A stretch of 64,000 nt of DNA, taken from NCBI RefSeq assembly GCF_021568775.1, contig NZ_JAKGSG010000040.1:1-64000 (forward strand), in the 5' to 3' direction. This stretch comes from Antribacter soli. GTDB taxonomy: Bacteria > Actinomycetota > Actinomycetes > Actinomycetales > Cellulomonadaceae. The number at the start of each line of letters is the position of its first letter. The first letter of the stretch is position 1. Shown one piece after another: positions 18,858 to 27,548 of the stretch. The notes below the pieces were generated by a model. The model was not told where the DNA came from and did not search any database. It worked only from the letters and a program-made list of their open reading frames with translations. A program made the translations under genes and the position numbers.

Positions 18858-19567
18858 CGACCCTCGCGATCCTGACAGCCGCAGGCTCGGGAACCCGGCT
18901 GGGACGTGACCTGCCGAAGGCCCTCGTCGAGCTGGGTGGCCTGCCGCTCGTCCTGCACGCCGCCCGTCGCCTCGCGGCGTCGGGCGTCGTGGATGGTCTC
19001 GTGGTCACCGCCCCGGCGGGCCTTGCCGCGGTGGTGACCGAGGTCGTGGCTCGTGACCCGCACATCGAGGTGCCTGTGCGCGTCGTCGAAGGCGGCGCCA
19101 CCCGACAGGCCTCCGTCGCCACCGGGCTTCGCATGGCTCGCGCGGCGGACGACGTCGTCCTGGTGCACGACGCGGCCCGTCCCCTCGTTCCCCCTTCTCT
19201 CGTGCGGCGTGTCGTCGAGGCCGTCAGGTCGGGTCACCGCGCCGTCGTCCCTGGCCTGCCCGTGACCGACACGATCAAGCAGGTGATTCCCGGCCCCGGC
19301 GCCGAGCTCGTCGTCGGGACCCCCGACCGCTCGCTGCTCCGTGCGGTCCAGACCCCGCAGGGTTTTGAGCGCGGCCTCCTCGTCCGCGCGCACGAGGCCG
19401 GCGCTGTCCGAGCGGCGGCGGAGCACCTCGCGGCCACCGACGACGCGGGGCTGGTCGAGGCGCTCGGCGAGAAGGTGCACATCGTGCCCGGCGACGACCT
19501 CGCCTTCAAGATCACGACCGAGCGGGACCTGTGGCTGGCCGAGCTCGTCCTCCAGGAGGCAGCATGA
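18854..19567 (+). CDS. ispD: 2-C-methyl-D-erythritol 4-phosphate cytidylyltransferase
   Basis: Third step of the MEP isoprenoid pathway: makes CDP-methylerythritol from CTP and MEP. The 237-aa reading shows the nucleotide motif [26 protein letters not shown] and [11 protein letters not shown]. No in-frame ATG or GTG lies before residue 46, which is beyond the catalytic loop. The only sensible start is CTG at 18854, overlapping the carD stop (CTGA), with GAGGTG 8 nt upstream. The 3' end overlaps ispF by 4 nt (ATGA). A sequencing error near the start is the alternative. Confidence 0.9.
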   Translation: MTTLAILTAAGSGTRLGRDLPKALVELGGLPLVLHAARRLAASGVVDGLVVTAPAGLAAVVTEVVARDPHIEVPVRVVEGGATRQASVATGLRMARAADDVVLVHDAARPLVPPSLVRRVVEAVRSGHRAVVPGLPVTDTIKQVIPGPGAELVVGTPDRSLLRAVQTPQGFERGLLVRAHEAGAVRAAAEHLAATDDAGLVEALGEKVHIVPGDDLAFKITTERDLWLAELVLQEAA

Positions 19568-20085
19568 CCGCCCCCCAACCCCCGATCCCGCGCACCGGGG
19601 TCGGGGTCGACGTCCATGCGTTCGCTCCCGAGGATTCCGGCCGTGAGCTGTGGCTCGGTGGCCTGCACTGGCCGGGCGAGCGGGGCCTGGCCGGTCACTC
19701 CGACGCCGACGTGGCGGCCCACGCCGCCGCCGACGCGCTCTTCTCCGCCGCCGGCCTGGGCGACCTCGGTTCGCACTTCGGCACCTCCCGGCCGGAGTGG
19801 TCCGGCGCCTCCGGGACCACCCTCCTGGCCGAGGCCGCCCGGCGCGTTCGCTCCGCGGGGTACATGATCGGGAACGTGGCAGTCCAGGTGATCGGCAACA
19901 GACCACGCGTGGGGTCCCGTCGCGACGAGGCGCAGGCGGCGCTCTCCGCCGCCGCGGGCGCGCCGGTGTCGCTGTCGGCGACCACCACCGACGGGCTTGG
20001 GCTCACAGGCCGGGGCGAGGGCGTCGCCGCGATCGCGACCGCGCTCGTCGTGGCGCTCCCCGTGCCCGAGGAGGAGGGGCGGTGA
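19564..20085 (+). CDS. ispF: 2-C-methyl-D-erythritol 2,4-cyclodiphosphate synthase
   Basis: Fifth step of the MEP pathway, forming the cyclodiphosphate with loss of CMP. The 173-aa protein shows the metal ligands in GVDVHAF (Asp16, His18), the [16 protein letters not shown] block and the C-terminal [14 protein letters not shown]. Start and stop overlap ispD (ATGA) and the TetR gene (GTGA), making a tightly coupled carD-ispD-ispF-tetR unit. Confidence 0.96.
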   Translation: MTAPQPPIPRTGVGVDVHAFAPEDSGRELWLGGLHWPGERGLAGHSDADVAAHAAADALFSAAGLGDLGSHFGTSRPEWSGASGTTLLAEAARRVRSAGYMIGNVAVQVIGNRPRVGSRRDEAQAALSAAAGAPVSLSATTTDGLGLTGRGEGVAAIATALVVALPVPEEEGR

Positions 20086-20771
20086 AGCGCAAGCCGCTGG
20101 AGGAGCGGCGGGCAGAGATCGTCGAGGCGGCACTGCGGGTCGCGATGCGCGACGGCGTCGAGGCCGTCACCGTGCGCCAGGTCGCGCGCGAGGCCGACAT
20201 CTCCCTCGGCACGGTGCACTACTGCTTCGACGACAAGGACGCCCTGCTGCGGGCCATGGGCCGTGCGATCGCCCTCGCCGCCTCCGAGCCGGTGCTCAAC
20301 GCGCTCGAGGCCGGTCACGACGCCGAGACGCTCGCCGAGGCCGCCGCGAAGTCGCTGCTCACGGGCCTCAAGGAGAACCGGCACATGCGGCTGCTGACGT
20401 TCGAGTTCGCGACGAACGGCGCCCGCACGCCGGTGCTGCGCGAGGTTGCGCAGGCCCACCTCGCGCAGAGCGTCGCCTTCACCCGCGAATACCTCGACCG
20501 GCTCGCGGACAAGGCGGGCGTGAAGTACCGGACGGACCCGACGTTCCTGGCGCGGTTCGTCGCGCAGCAGATCGACGGCATCGAGCTCGCGTGGCTCGTC
20601 GACCAGGACGACGACGCTGCTCAGGCGGCGTTCGACGAGCTCGGGCGGATCGTCCTGGGGTACATGGACCACCCGGTCGTGAAGCCGGCCGACGGCGCGC
20701 GGTCCGACGGCGCGCCGGCTGATCCGGTCAGGCCTCAGCCGGCGCCCGCGCCGAGGACCCGGTCCGTGTAG
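20082..20771 (+). CDS. TetR-family transcriptional regulator
   Basis: A 229-aa TetR repressor. The N-terminal HTH (about 10-55) reads [17 protein letters not shown] then [28 protein letters not shown]. The C-terminal ligand-binding domain is helical and ends in a Pro/Ala-rich tail. The GTG start overlaps the ispF stop by 4 nt, an odd arrangement for a regulator of MEP genes. Its tail overlaps the 3' end of the converging flavoenzyme gene by 37 bp. Target and ligand are unknown. Confidence 0.85.
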   Translation: MKRKPLEERRAEIVEAALRVAMRDGVEAVTVRQVAREADISLGTVHYCFDDKDALLRAMGRAIALAASEPVLNALEAGHDAETLAEAAAKSLLTGLKENRHMRLLTFEFATNGARTPVLREVAQAHLAQSVAFTREYLDRLADKAGVKYRTDPTFLARFVAQQIDGIELAWLVDQDDDAAQAAFDELGRIVLGYMDHPVVKPADGARSDGAPADPVRPQPAPAPRTRSV

Positions 20772-22180
20772 GCGTTGCGGAACACCCCGTCCGGGTCGGC
20801 CTCGGCTCGCACGCGCTGGAAGTCCGCGAACCGCGGGTAGAGCGGCGCCAGCTCCGACGCGGTCCGGGTGTGCAGCTTGCCCCAGTGCGGGCGACCGCCC
20901 GCCGCGGCCAGGATCTGCTCCGCCGCGGAGAAGTACCGGCCGAACGGCAGCCGCCAGTACTGGTGCACCGCGACGTACGCGGTGTCGCGGCCGTGCGCGG
21001 TGGAGAGCCAGACGTCGTCGGGCGCGGCGAACCGCACCTCGACCGGGAACGGGACGTTCTCCCCGCTTGCCAGGAGCCAGGCGTCGAGCTCGGCGAGCAC
21101 GTCCCGCAGCGCTGCCCGCGGAACCGCGTACTCCATCTCGCGGAACCGGACCCGGCGGTGCGAGCAGAACACCTCGTACGACGGCGCGGTGTACGTGCGG
21201 GCGCTCAGGGCCCGGGCCGAGAAGTCGTTGAGCCGGGGCGTCGTCTGCGGGTACGCGGTCGCGACCCGGTTCACCAGGCCGAACGCACCGTTCGACAGCG
21301 CTTCCTCGTCCACCCAGCTCCGAGCGCGCGTCGCGACGCGTGCCGTCGCGCGGGCGGCGGACCGCGCAGACCTGGCCGCGGAGCGGACCCGCCGCAGCGC
21401 GGCGTTCATGCTCGGGTCGTCGGGAGCTGCCTCGTCCCGCGGCAGCCGCGTGTTGCGCAGAGTGAGCGCGCGCCGCGTGAGCGGGAACCAGTAGAACTCG
21501 AAGTGGTCGTTGCCGTCGACGAGGTCGTCGAGCCCCTCCAGGACGCGTTCCAGGGGCCACGGCTCCTCCTGGGCCCGCAGGTCGTACGCGGGTACCACCT
21601 CGAGCGTCACCGCGCTGAGGATGCCCGTCGCGCCGAGGCCCAGGCGGGACGCCTCGAAGAGGTCGTCGCCGGCGACCGTCTCACGGACCGTGCCGTCCGG
21701 GCCCACCACCCGCAGGCCACGGACCTGGGTGGCGAGGCCGCCGAGCCGCGCGCCTGTGCCGTGCGTACCCGTAGAGATCGCGCCCGCGACCGACTGGCGG
21801 TCGATGTCGCCGAGGTTGCGCATCGCCAGGCCGCGCGCCGCCAGCAGCGCGTTGAGGTCGTGCAGGCGGGTACCGGCGCCGACGGTGACGAGCGTGGCGT
21901 CGGACGGCCCCCGGTCGAGGCGCAGCAGCCCCGAGACGGCGTCCAGGTTCAGCATCAGGCCGTCCGTCGCGGCGGCCGGCGTGAAGGAGTGGCCGGCGCC
22001 GACGGCGCGCACGCGCAGGCCGTCGCCGGCCGCCGCGGTCACAACCTGGGCGAGCTCGGCCTCATCCCGGGGCGCCGCGGTGCGCGCGGGCGTGGCCGAG
22101 ACGGTACGGGCCCAGTTGGTCCAGGGGCGGCCGGTCCGGAAGGGGCCGGCGGGCACGGGCGTGGAGGTAGGGGCTGCCAC
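20735..22180 (-). CDS. FAD-linked lactone oxidase (arabinono/gulono-1,4-lactone oxidase type)
   Basis: A 481-aa flavoprotein of the D-arabinono/L-gulono-1,4-lactone oxidase family. The N-terminal FAD-binding PCMH domain (about 20-190) shows VRAVGAGHSF, NLDAVSGLL, DIDRQSVAGAISTGTHGTG and GATGILSAVTL. The C-terminal ALO domain has HFEFYWFP and the family end HWGKLHTR. In actinobacteria such genes often pair with the PLP deaminase/aldolase encoded divergently here. A GATAGT -10-like hexamer ends 6 nt before the GTG, predicting a leaderless message. The actual substrate is not known. Confidence 0.85.
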   Translation of the reverse strand: MAAPTSTPVPAGPFRTGRPWTNWARTVSATPARTAAPRDEAELAQVVTAAAGDGLRVRAVGAGHSFTPAAATDGLMLNLDAVSGLLRLDRGPSDATLVTVGAGTRLHDLNALLAARGLAMRNLGDIDRQSVAGAISTGTHGTGARLGGLATQVRGLRVVGPDGTVRETVAGDDLFEASRLGLGATGILSAVTLEVVPAYDLRAQEEPWPLERVLEGLDDLVDGNDHFEFYWFPLTRRALTLRNTRLPRDEAAPDDPSMNAALRRVRSAARSARSAARATARVATRARSWVDEEALSNGAFGLVNRVATAYPQTTPRLNDFSARALSARTYTAPSYEVFCSHRRVRFREMEYAVPRAALRDVLAELDAWLLASGENVPFPVEVRFAAPDDVWLSTAHGRDTAYVAVHQYWRLPFGRYFSAAEQILAAAGGRPHWGKLHTRTASELAPLYPRFADFQRVRAEADPDGVFRNAYTDRVLGAGAG

Positions 22181-22274
22181 GGGAGCACTATCCCACGCCG
22201 AAGTCCCCGCGAGGAGCCCCCATCTGCGCCGATGGGTACTACCTCCGCGGCGGGCGGAGCGGTACGTTCGTCGC
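22181..22274. promoter_or_regulatory. divergent leaderless promoters
   Basis: A 94-bp gap between two divergent GTG starts. GATAGT (minus, 22187-22192) and TACGTT (plus, 22263-22268) each end exactly 6 nt before the respective start codon. No Shine-Dalgarno is visible in either direction, and no palindrome is obvious. Confidence 0.6.
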
Positions 22275-23540
22275 GTGGCGTCCCCCTCCGACGCACCGGC
22301 AAAGTCCGGCGCTCCGAACCCCACCGCTCCGGCGCGATCCGGCGGCGGCCCGCTCGAACCCCTCGAGCACCTGACCGCGCGGCTCTCCGCGGCGACGGCG
22401 CACCTGCCGGCGCCGGTCGCCGTCGTCGACCTCGACGCGTTCGACGGGAACGCGGCCGACCTGCTGCGCCGCGCCGGAGGTGTCCCGGTGCGCCTCGCGA
22501 GCAAGTCGGTGCGGGTGCGCAGCCTGGTGACCCGCGGCCTGGCGGCCGGATTCACCGGCGTCATGACGTACTCCCTGCGGGAGGCCCTGTGGCTGGTCGG
22601 CGAGGGCGTGCGGGACGTCCTGGTCGGCTACCCGACCGTGGACCGCGCGGCGCTCGCCGAGCTCGCGGCGGACCCGGTGGCGCGTCGGGAGATCACCCTG
22701 ATGGCCGACTCCGGAGCCCACCTCGAGCTGATCGCCGCGGCTGTCGAGGGGCCGGGCGGGGACGACGTCGGCGTGTGCCTCGACGTCGACTCGTCGCTGC
22801 GCCTCGGCGCCGGGCCGCTGACCGCGCACCTCGGCGTGCGCCGGTCCCCGCTGCGCGAGCCGGCGGACGTCGCTTCGGTGGCGCACCGGGCGGAGGCGAC
22901 GCCGGGCCTGCGCGTGCGCGGCCTCATGTTCTACGAGGCGCAGGTCGCGGGCCTGCAGGACAGCAGCGCGGCCGTTCGCCTCGTGAAGCGGCTGTCGGTC
23001 CGGGAGGTGAGCCGCCGCAGGGCGCTGGTCGTCGCGGAGGTGAGCTCCGCCGTCGGACACCGGCTGGACCTCGTGAACGCGGGCGGGACGGGGTCGCTCG
23101 AGGTCTCGGCCGGGGCCGAAGGGGTGACCGAGGTGACGGCCGGTTCGGGCCTGTTCGTCCCCGGGCTGTTCGACGGGTACCGCGCGTTCACGCCGCGGCC
23201 CGCGGCCTGGTTCGGGCTGGACGTGGTGCGCGAGCCCGGGCCGGGCTGGGCGACGGCGTTCGGTGGCGGCTACATCGCGTCGGGCCCGTCGGGCCGGGAC
23301 CGCCTGCCGCGGGTCGTGACGCCCGGCTGGGAGCTGAGCGGCACGGAGGGGGCGGGGGAGGTGCAGACCCCGCTGAGACGGCGGGGCGGGGCGCCGCTGC
23401 GGACCGGGGACCGGGCCTGGTTCCGGCACGCGAAGGGGGGCGAGCTCGCCGAGCGGTTCACGGAGGTCCACCTTGTCCGTGGCGACCAGGTCGTCGAGAC
23501 GGTGCCGACCTACCGCGGGGAGGGCAAGGCCTTCGGCTGA
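22275..23540 (+). CDS. PLP-dependent amino acid deaminase/aldolase (alanine racemase N-terminal fold)
   Basis: A 421-aa fold-type III PLP enzyme of the D-threonine aldolase/D-serine dehydratase-like group. The Schiff-base lysine is in VRLASKSVRVRS. The barrel continues with GFTGVMTYSLREA, DSGAHLELI, CLDVDSSLRLG and GLMFYEAQVAG, and the C-terminal domain has a GGGYIASGPSG-type segment and a metal-site-like FRHAKGGE. The divergent FAD lactone oxidase is its usual neighbour in actinobacteria, hinting at a shared pathway that is not established. Predicted leaderless from TACGTT. Confidence 0.8.
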   Translation: MASPSDAPAKSGAPNPTAPARSGGGPLEPLEHLTARLSAATAHLPAPVAVVDLDAFDGNAADLLRRAGGVPVRLASKSVRVRSLVTRGLAAGFTGVMTYSLREALWLVGEGVRDVLVGYPTVDRAALAELAADPVARREITLMADSGAHLELIAAAVEGPGGDDVGVCLDVDSSLRLGAGPLTAHLGVRRSPLREPADVASVAHRAEATPGLRVRGLMFYEAQVAGLQDSSAAVRLVKRLSVREVSRRRALVVAEVSSAVGHRLDLVNAGGTGSLEVSAGAEGVTEVTAGSGLFVPGLFDGYRAFTPRPAAWFGLDVVREPGPGWATAFGGGYIASGPSGRDRLPRVVTPGWELSGTEGAGEVQTPLRRRGGAPLRTGDRAWFRHAKGGELAERFTEVHLVRGDQVVETVPTYRGEGKAFG

Positions 23541-23632
23541 CCGCAGGCTCGGACGAGAGAAGGCGTCGGCTGATCGGGGTTACCGCCCGGGCCGGCGGTG
23601 ACGAGGCGGCGACGGCGTGGTTCCATGACGCC

Positions 23633-24910
23633 ATGAACGCGAGTCATGACGCCGCGCCAGCGGTCCGCAGGGTGCGGCAGATGTCCGGTCGGGACCCCCG
23701 CGAGACCTTCCGGACCGCCACGCCCCTGGAGCTCCTCTTCGACCTGTCTTTCGTCGTCGCGTTCGGCGTGGCGGGCGAGGAGGCCGCGCACCTCCTGGTC
23801 GAAGAGCACGCCGGGGCGGGCGTGCTCGGCTTCGCGTTCTCGATGTTCGCGATCGTGTGGGCGTGGATCAACTTCTCGTGGTTCGCGTCCGCGTTCGACA
23901 CGGACGACTGGGTCTACCGCGTGACCACGATGGTGCAGATGATCGGCGTCGTGGTGCTCGCCCTCGGCCTGCCCGCGATGTTCGAGTCCCTCGTGGAGGG
24001 CGAGCGCGTCCACAACGAGGTGATGGTGGCCGGCTACGTCGTGATGCGGCTCGCGATGCTTGTCCAGTGGCTGCGGGTCGCCCGGCAGGCGCCGGAGTAC
24101 CGCGGCGTCGCGCTCACGTACGTCCGCAGCCTCGTCCTCACGCAGACCGGGTGGATCGTCCTCGTGCTGGCTCCCGTCAGCGTCGCGACGTTCTTCGCGA
24201 TCGCCGTGCCGCTCTCGGTGGTGGAGATGTTCGGTCCCTGGCTCGCCGAGCGCACCCGCGGACGCCCCATCACGCCGTGGCACCCCCACCACATCGCCGA
24301 GCGGTACGGACTGCTGGCGATCATCACCCTCGGCGAGGGTGTGATCGGCACGGTCGCCTCGTTGTCGGCCGTGATCCGCGAGGACGGGTGGACGCTCGAC
24401 GCCGTCCTCGTGGTCGTCGCCGGGATCGGGCTCACGTTCGGGCTGTGGTGGACGTACTACATCACCCCTGCCGGCGAGATGCTGCACCGCCACCGCGATC
24501 GCTCGTTCCGCTGGGGATACGGACACCTGGCGGTCTTCACCGCGCTCGCGGGCGTGGGCGCCGGCCTGCACGTCGCCGCGTTCTACCTCGCGGGCGAGTC
24601 GCACCTCGGCCCGATCGGGACCGTGCTCGCCGTGGCGGTGCCCGTCATGCTGTTCGTCGTCGCGGACTACGCCCTGTACTGGGTGCTCGTGCGCACGATC
24701 GACCCGCTGCACCTGTGGCTGGCGCTCGGCGGGGTCGCCATGCTGGGCGCGGCCGTGGCGGCCGTCGCGGCAGGCGCCTCGATGGCGTGGGCTCTGCTCA
24801 TCGTCATGCTCGCGCCCGCGGTGACCGTCGTGGGGTACGAGACGGTGGGTCACCGGCACGTCGCACAGCTCCTGGAGGAGGAGTCTCAGGCGTCGGAGGA
24901 CCCCGCCTGA
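23633..24910 (+). CDS. low temperature requirement protein A (LtrA) family membrane protein
   Basis: A 425-aa polytopic membrane protein of the LtrA family. About ten hydrophobic segments are visible. The family motif ELLFDLSFVVAFG sits at the first membrane segment, and HPHHIAERYGLLAIITLGEGVIG in the middle is diagnostic. The biochemical role of LtrA proteins is unknown; the name comes from Listeria growth at low temperature. It follows the aldolase gene after 92 nt in the same direction. Confidence 0.85.
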   Translation: MNASHDAAPAVRRVRQMSGRDPRETFRTATPLELLFDLSFVVAFGVAGEEAAHLLVEEHAGAGVLGFAFSMFAIVWAWINFSWFASAFDTDDWVYRVTTMVQMIGVVVLALGLPAMFESLVEGERVHNEVMVAGYVVMRLAMLVQWLRVARQAPEYRGVALTYVRSLVLTQTGWIVLVLAPVSVATFFAIAVPLSVVEMFGPWLAERTRGRPITPWHPHHIAERYGLLAIITLGEGVIGTVASLSAVIREDGWTLDAVLVVVAGIGLTFGLWWTYYITPAGEMLHRHRDRSFRWGYGHLAVFTALAGVGAGLHVAAFYLAGESHLGPIGTVLAVAVPVMLFVVADYALYWVLVRTIDPLHLWLALGGVAMLGAAVAAVAAGASMAWALLIVMLAPAVTVVGYETVGHRHVAQLLEEESQASEDPA

Positions 24911-24973
24911 GCGGGCACCGCCGTCGACCGGGGCGTCCGCACACCGAGACGCCCGGCCCGGTACCCTTGACAG

Positions 24974-26383
24974 GTGAGCCTTCGCCTCTATGACACCGCG
25001 ACACGGGACGTGCGCGACTTCGTTCCCCTGACTCCGGGCGAGGTCGGCATCTACCTGTGTGGTGCCACGGTGCAGGCTCCTCCCCACGTGGGCCACCTCC
25101 GCCCGGCCATCGCGTTCGACGTGCTGCGCCGCTGGTTGCTGCGCAAGGGTCTCAACGTCACGCTGATCCGGAACGTCACGGACATCGAGGACAAGATCCT
25201 GACCAAGGCCGCGGCGGCGGGCGTCGAGTGGTGGGCGCACGCCGCGCACTACGAGCGCGTGTTCACGGCCGCGTACGACGCGCTGGGCGTGCTCCCGCCG
25301 ACGTACGAGCCGCGGGCGACCCAGCACGTGCCGCAGATGGTCGAGCTGATGGAGCGGCTCGTGGAGCGCGGTCACGCGTACGCCACGGGCGACGGCGACG
25401 TCTGGTTCGACGTGCGGTCGTGGACGTCGTACGGCGAGCTGACGCGGCAGCGCCTCGAGGACCTCAACCCGGAGGGTGGGGACGACGCGGACACGGCCAA
25501 GCACGACCCGCACGACTTCGCGCTGTGGAAGTCCGCGAAGCCGGGCGAGCCGGAGACCGCGTCGTGGGCCACGCCGTTCGGCCGCGGCCGCCCCGGCTGG
25601 CACCTGGAGTGCTCCGCCATGGCGCAGCGCTACCTGGGCGACACGTTCGACATCCACGGCGGCGGCCTGGACCTGCGGTTCCCGCACCACGAGAACGAGC
25701 AGGCGCAGTCCCGCGCCGCTGGCTACGGCTTCGCGCAGCGCTGGATGCACTGCGCGTGGGTGACGCAGTCGGGCGTGAAGATGTCCAAGTCCCTCGGCAA
25801 CGGGCTGCTCGTCTCCGAGCTGCTCGCGCAGGCTCCGGCGGCGGTCGTGCGGTACGCCCTCGCGTCCGTCCAGTACCGGTCGATGCTCGAGTGGTCCCCG
25901 GACACGCTCGACGAGGCCCGGACCACGTGGGAGCGGCTCTCCGGCTTCGTCGCCCGCGCGACCGAGCGGGTCGGGGACGCGGCGGCCGAGGAGGTCGCCA
26001 AGGCCGAGCTGCCTGACGGGTTCACCGTCGCGATGGACGACGACCTGAACGTCCCGGCGGCGCTTGCCGTGGTGCACGAGCACCTGCGGGCGGGCAACAC
26101 GGCCCTCGCGAACGGCGACGACGGCGCGGCCCGCGCCCAGCTTGTCGCGCTGCGGGCGATGCTCTCCGTGCTCGGGCTCGACCCGGCCGAGTGGACGACG
26201 GCCGCCGACGACCGGTACGCGACCGCGCTCGACGCCCTCGTCGGCGCCGAGCTCGACGCCCGTGCCGCCGCGCGCGCCGCGCGCGACTGGGCCACCTCGG
26301 ACGCGATCCGGGACCGGCTCAGCGCCGCCGGGATCACGGTCCAGGACTCGGCCGACGGCGCCCGCTGGACGCTCGCGAACTGA
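24974..26383 (+). CDS. cysS: cysteinyl-tRNA synthetase
   Basis: Charges tRNA-Cys. The 469-aa class I synthetase has the HIGH-type motif HVGHLRP, KMSKS in [11 protein letters not shown] and zinc ligands in [17 protein letters not shown] and [10 protein letters not shown]. The helical C-terminal domain is complete, which with the length distinguishes it from the mycothiol ligase MshC. TACCCT (24962-24967) ends 6 nt before the GTG start, so the mRNA should be leaderless. rlmB follows after a hairpin. Confidence 0.95.
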   Translation: MSLRLYDTATRDVRDFVPLTPGEVGIYLCGATVQAPPHVGHLRPAIAFDVLRRWLLRKGLNVTLIRNVTDIEDKILTKAAAAGVEWWAHAAHYERVFTAAYDALGVLPPTYEPRATQHVPQMVELMERLVERGHAYATGDGDVWFDVRSWTSYGELTRQRLEDLNPEGGDDADTAKHDPHDFALWKSAKPGEPETASWATPFGRGRPGWHLECSAMAQRYLGDTFDIHGGGLDLRFPHHENEQAQSRAAGYGFAQRWMHCAWVTQSGVKMSKSLGNGLLVSELLAQAPAAVVRYALASVQYRSMLEWSPDTLDEARTTWERLSGFVARATERVGDAAAEEVAKAELPDGFTVAMDDDLNVPAALAVVHEHLRAGNTALANGDDGAARAQLVALRAMLSVLGLDPAEWTTAADDRYATALDALVGAELDARAAARAARDWATSDAIRDRLSAAGITVQDSADGARWTLAN

Positions 26384-26394
26384 CATCAACGGGT

Positions 26395-26417
26395 GGCCGC
26401 CCCGCTCCGGGGCGGCC
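26395..26417 (+). terminator. hairpin between cysS and rlmB
   Basis: A perfect 10-bp GC stem (26395-26404 with 26408-26417) on a CTC loop, 11 nt after cysS. No T-run; it may attenuate rather than end transcription. Confidence 0.55.
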
Positions 26418-26478
26418 GCCGCACGACAACCCTCGGTGGTCTCGCACGACCTGACCACCGGCGCAGAGACGAGACACC

Positions 26479-27486
26479 ATGGCAGCAAACGCAAAGCGCC
26501 CCGGCGCGGTCCGCAAGGCGGGCTCCAAGAAGGGCCCCCAGGTGGGCACGGGCGGCCACGGCCGCAAGGCCCTCCAGGGCCGCGGCCCCACGCCCAAGGC
26601 CGAGGACCGGCAGTACCACCCGGCCCACAAGCGCAAGGCCGAGGCGGAGAAGCGTGAGGTAGCCGGCGGCCGACGCCGGTCGGGCGGCTCGGGCGCGCCC
26701 GGCGGGCCCCGCTCCGGCCGCACGGGCGCGCGGGACTTCGAGGTGGTCGCCGGCCGGAACGCGGTGCTGGAGGCGCTCCGGACCGACATGCCGGTGTCGA
26801 CGCTGTACTTGGCGACCCGCCTCGAGGCCGACGACCGCACGCGCGAGATCCTGCAGATCGCGTCCGGCCGCGGCTACAACCTGCTCGAGGTCACGAAGCC
26901 CGAGCTCGACCGGATGACCGACGGTGCCGTGCACCAGGGCGTCGCCCTGCAGGTGCCGCCATACGTGTACCGGGACGTCGACGACCTGCTCGACGCGGCG
27001 GCCGCGGCGGGCGTGCCGCCGCTGATCGTCGCCCTCGACGGCGTGACCGACCCGCGCAACCTGGGGGCGGTGCTGCGGTCCGCCGGGGCGTTCGGTGCCC
27101 ACGGCGTGCTCGTGCCCGAGCGGCGGGCGGCCGGCGTCACGGCGTCGGCGTGGAAGGTCTCGGCGGGGGCGGCGGCACGTGTGCCGGTCGCCCGTGCGAC
27201 CAACCTGACGCGGGCGCTCGAAGAGCTGAAGAAGGCCGGCTGCTTCGTCGTGGGCCTGGACGCCGGTGGCGACACCGAGGTGGGCGACGTCGCGTTCGCG
27301 GCGGACCCGCTCGTGCTCGTGGTCGGCTCCGAGGGCAAGGGTCTGTCCCGTCTGGTGCGCGAGGCGTGCGACGTCGTGGCGTCGATCCCGATCGCGGCGA
27401 CGACCGAGTCGCTCAACGCGGCGGTCGCGGGCGGCATCGCGCTGTACGAGGTGGCGCGTCGCCGCAAGGAAGAGGCGGCGAAGTGA
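26479..27486 (+). CDS. rlmB: 23S rRNA (guanosine-2'-O-)-methyltransferase RlmB (SpoU/TrmH family)
   Basis: Methylates the ribose of a conserved 23S rRNA guanosine. The 335-aa protein has a very basic Lys/Arg/Gly N-terminal extension (about 1-80), the L30e-like substrate-binding domain (FEVVAGRNAVLEAL) and the SPOUT domain with motif 1 GVTDPRNLGAVLRSAGAFG, motif 2 VVGSEGKGLSRLV and motif 3 SLNAAVAGGIALYE. cysS-rlmB adjacency is conserved in actinobacteria, for example M. tuberculosis. Confidence 0.93.
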   Translation: MAANAKRPGAVRKAGSKKGPQVGTGGHGRKALQGRGPTPKAEDRQYHPAHKRKAEAEKREVAGGRRRSGGSGAPGGPRSGRTGARDFEVVAGRNAVLEALRTDMPVSTLYLATRLEADDRTREILQIASGRGYNLLEVTKPELDRMTDGAVHQGVALQVPPYVYRDVDDLLDAAAAAGVPPLIVALDGVTDPRNLGAVLRSAGAFGAHGVLVPERRAAGVTASAWKVSAGAAARVPVARATNLTRALEELKKAGCFVVGLDAGGDTEVGDVAFAADPLVLVVGSEGKGLSRLVREACDVVASIPIAATTESLNAAVAGGIALYEVARRRKEEAAK

Positions 27487-27495
27487 CCCCGCTCT

Positions 27496-27539
27496 CGCCG
27501 AGGTAGTCGGTCGGTCTGGACCGACCGACTGCCTCGGCG
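27496..27539. terminator. bidirectional hairpin between rlmB and DUF4032 gene
   Basis: A 21-bp stem with one mismatch (27496-27516 with 27519-27539) between two converging genes, 9 nt from each stop. Confidence 0.8.
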
Positions 27540-27548
27540 GGGAGCAGG

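Noticed and set aside
20870-24910. One giant 1,346-aa plus-strand ORF spanning the flavoenzyme, PLP enzyme and LtrA regions
   Set aside because: Only its last 425 residues (LtrA, from 23633) look like a protein; the rest is antisense or out of frame to better-supported genes.
24974-26383. Mycothiol ligase MshC instead of CysS
   Set aside because: The length and complete C-terminal domain, together with linkage to ispF-side genes and rlmB, fit cysteinyl-tRNA synthetase.
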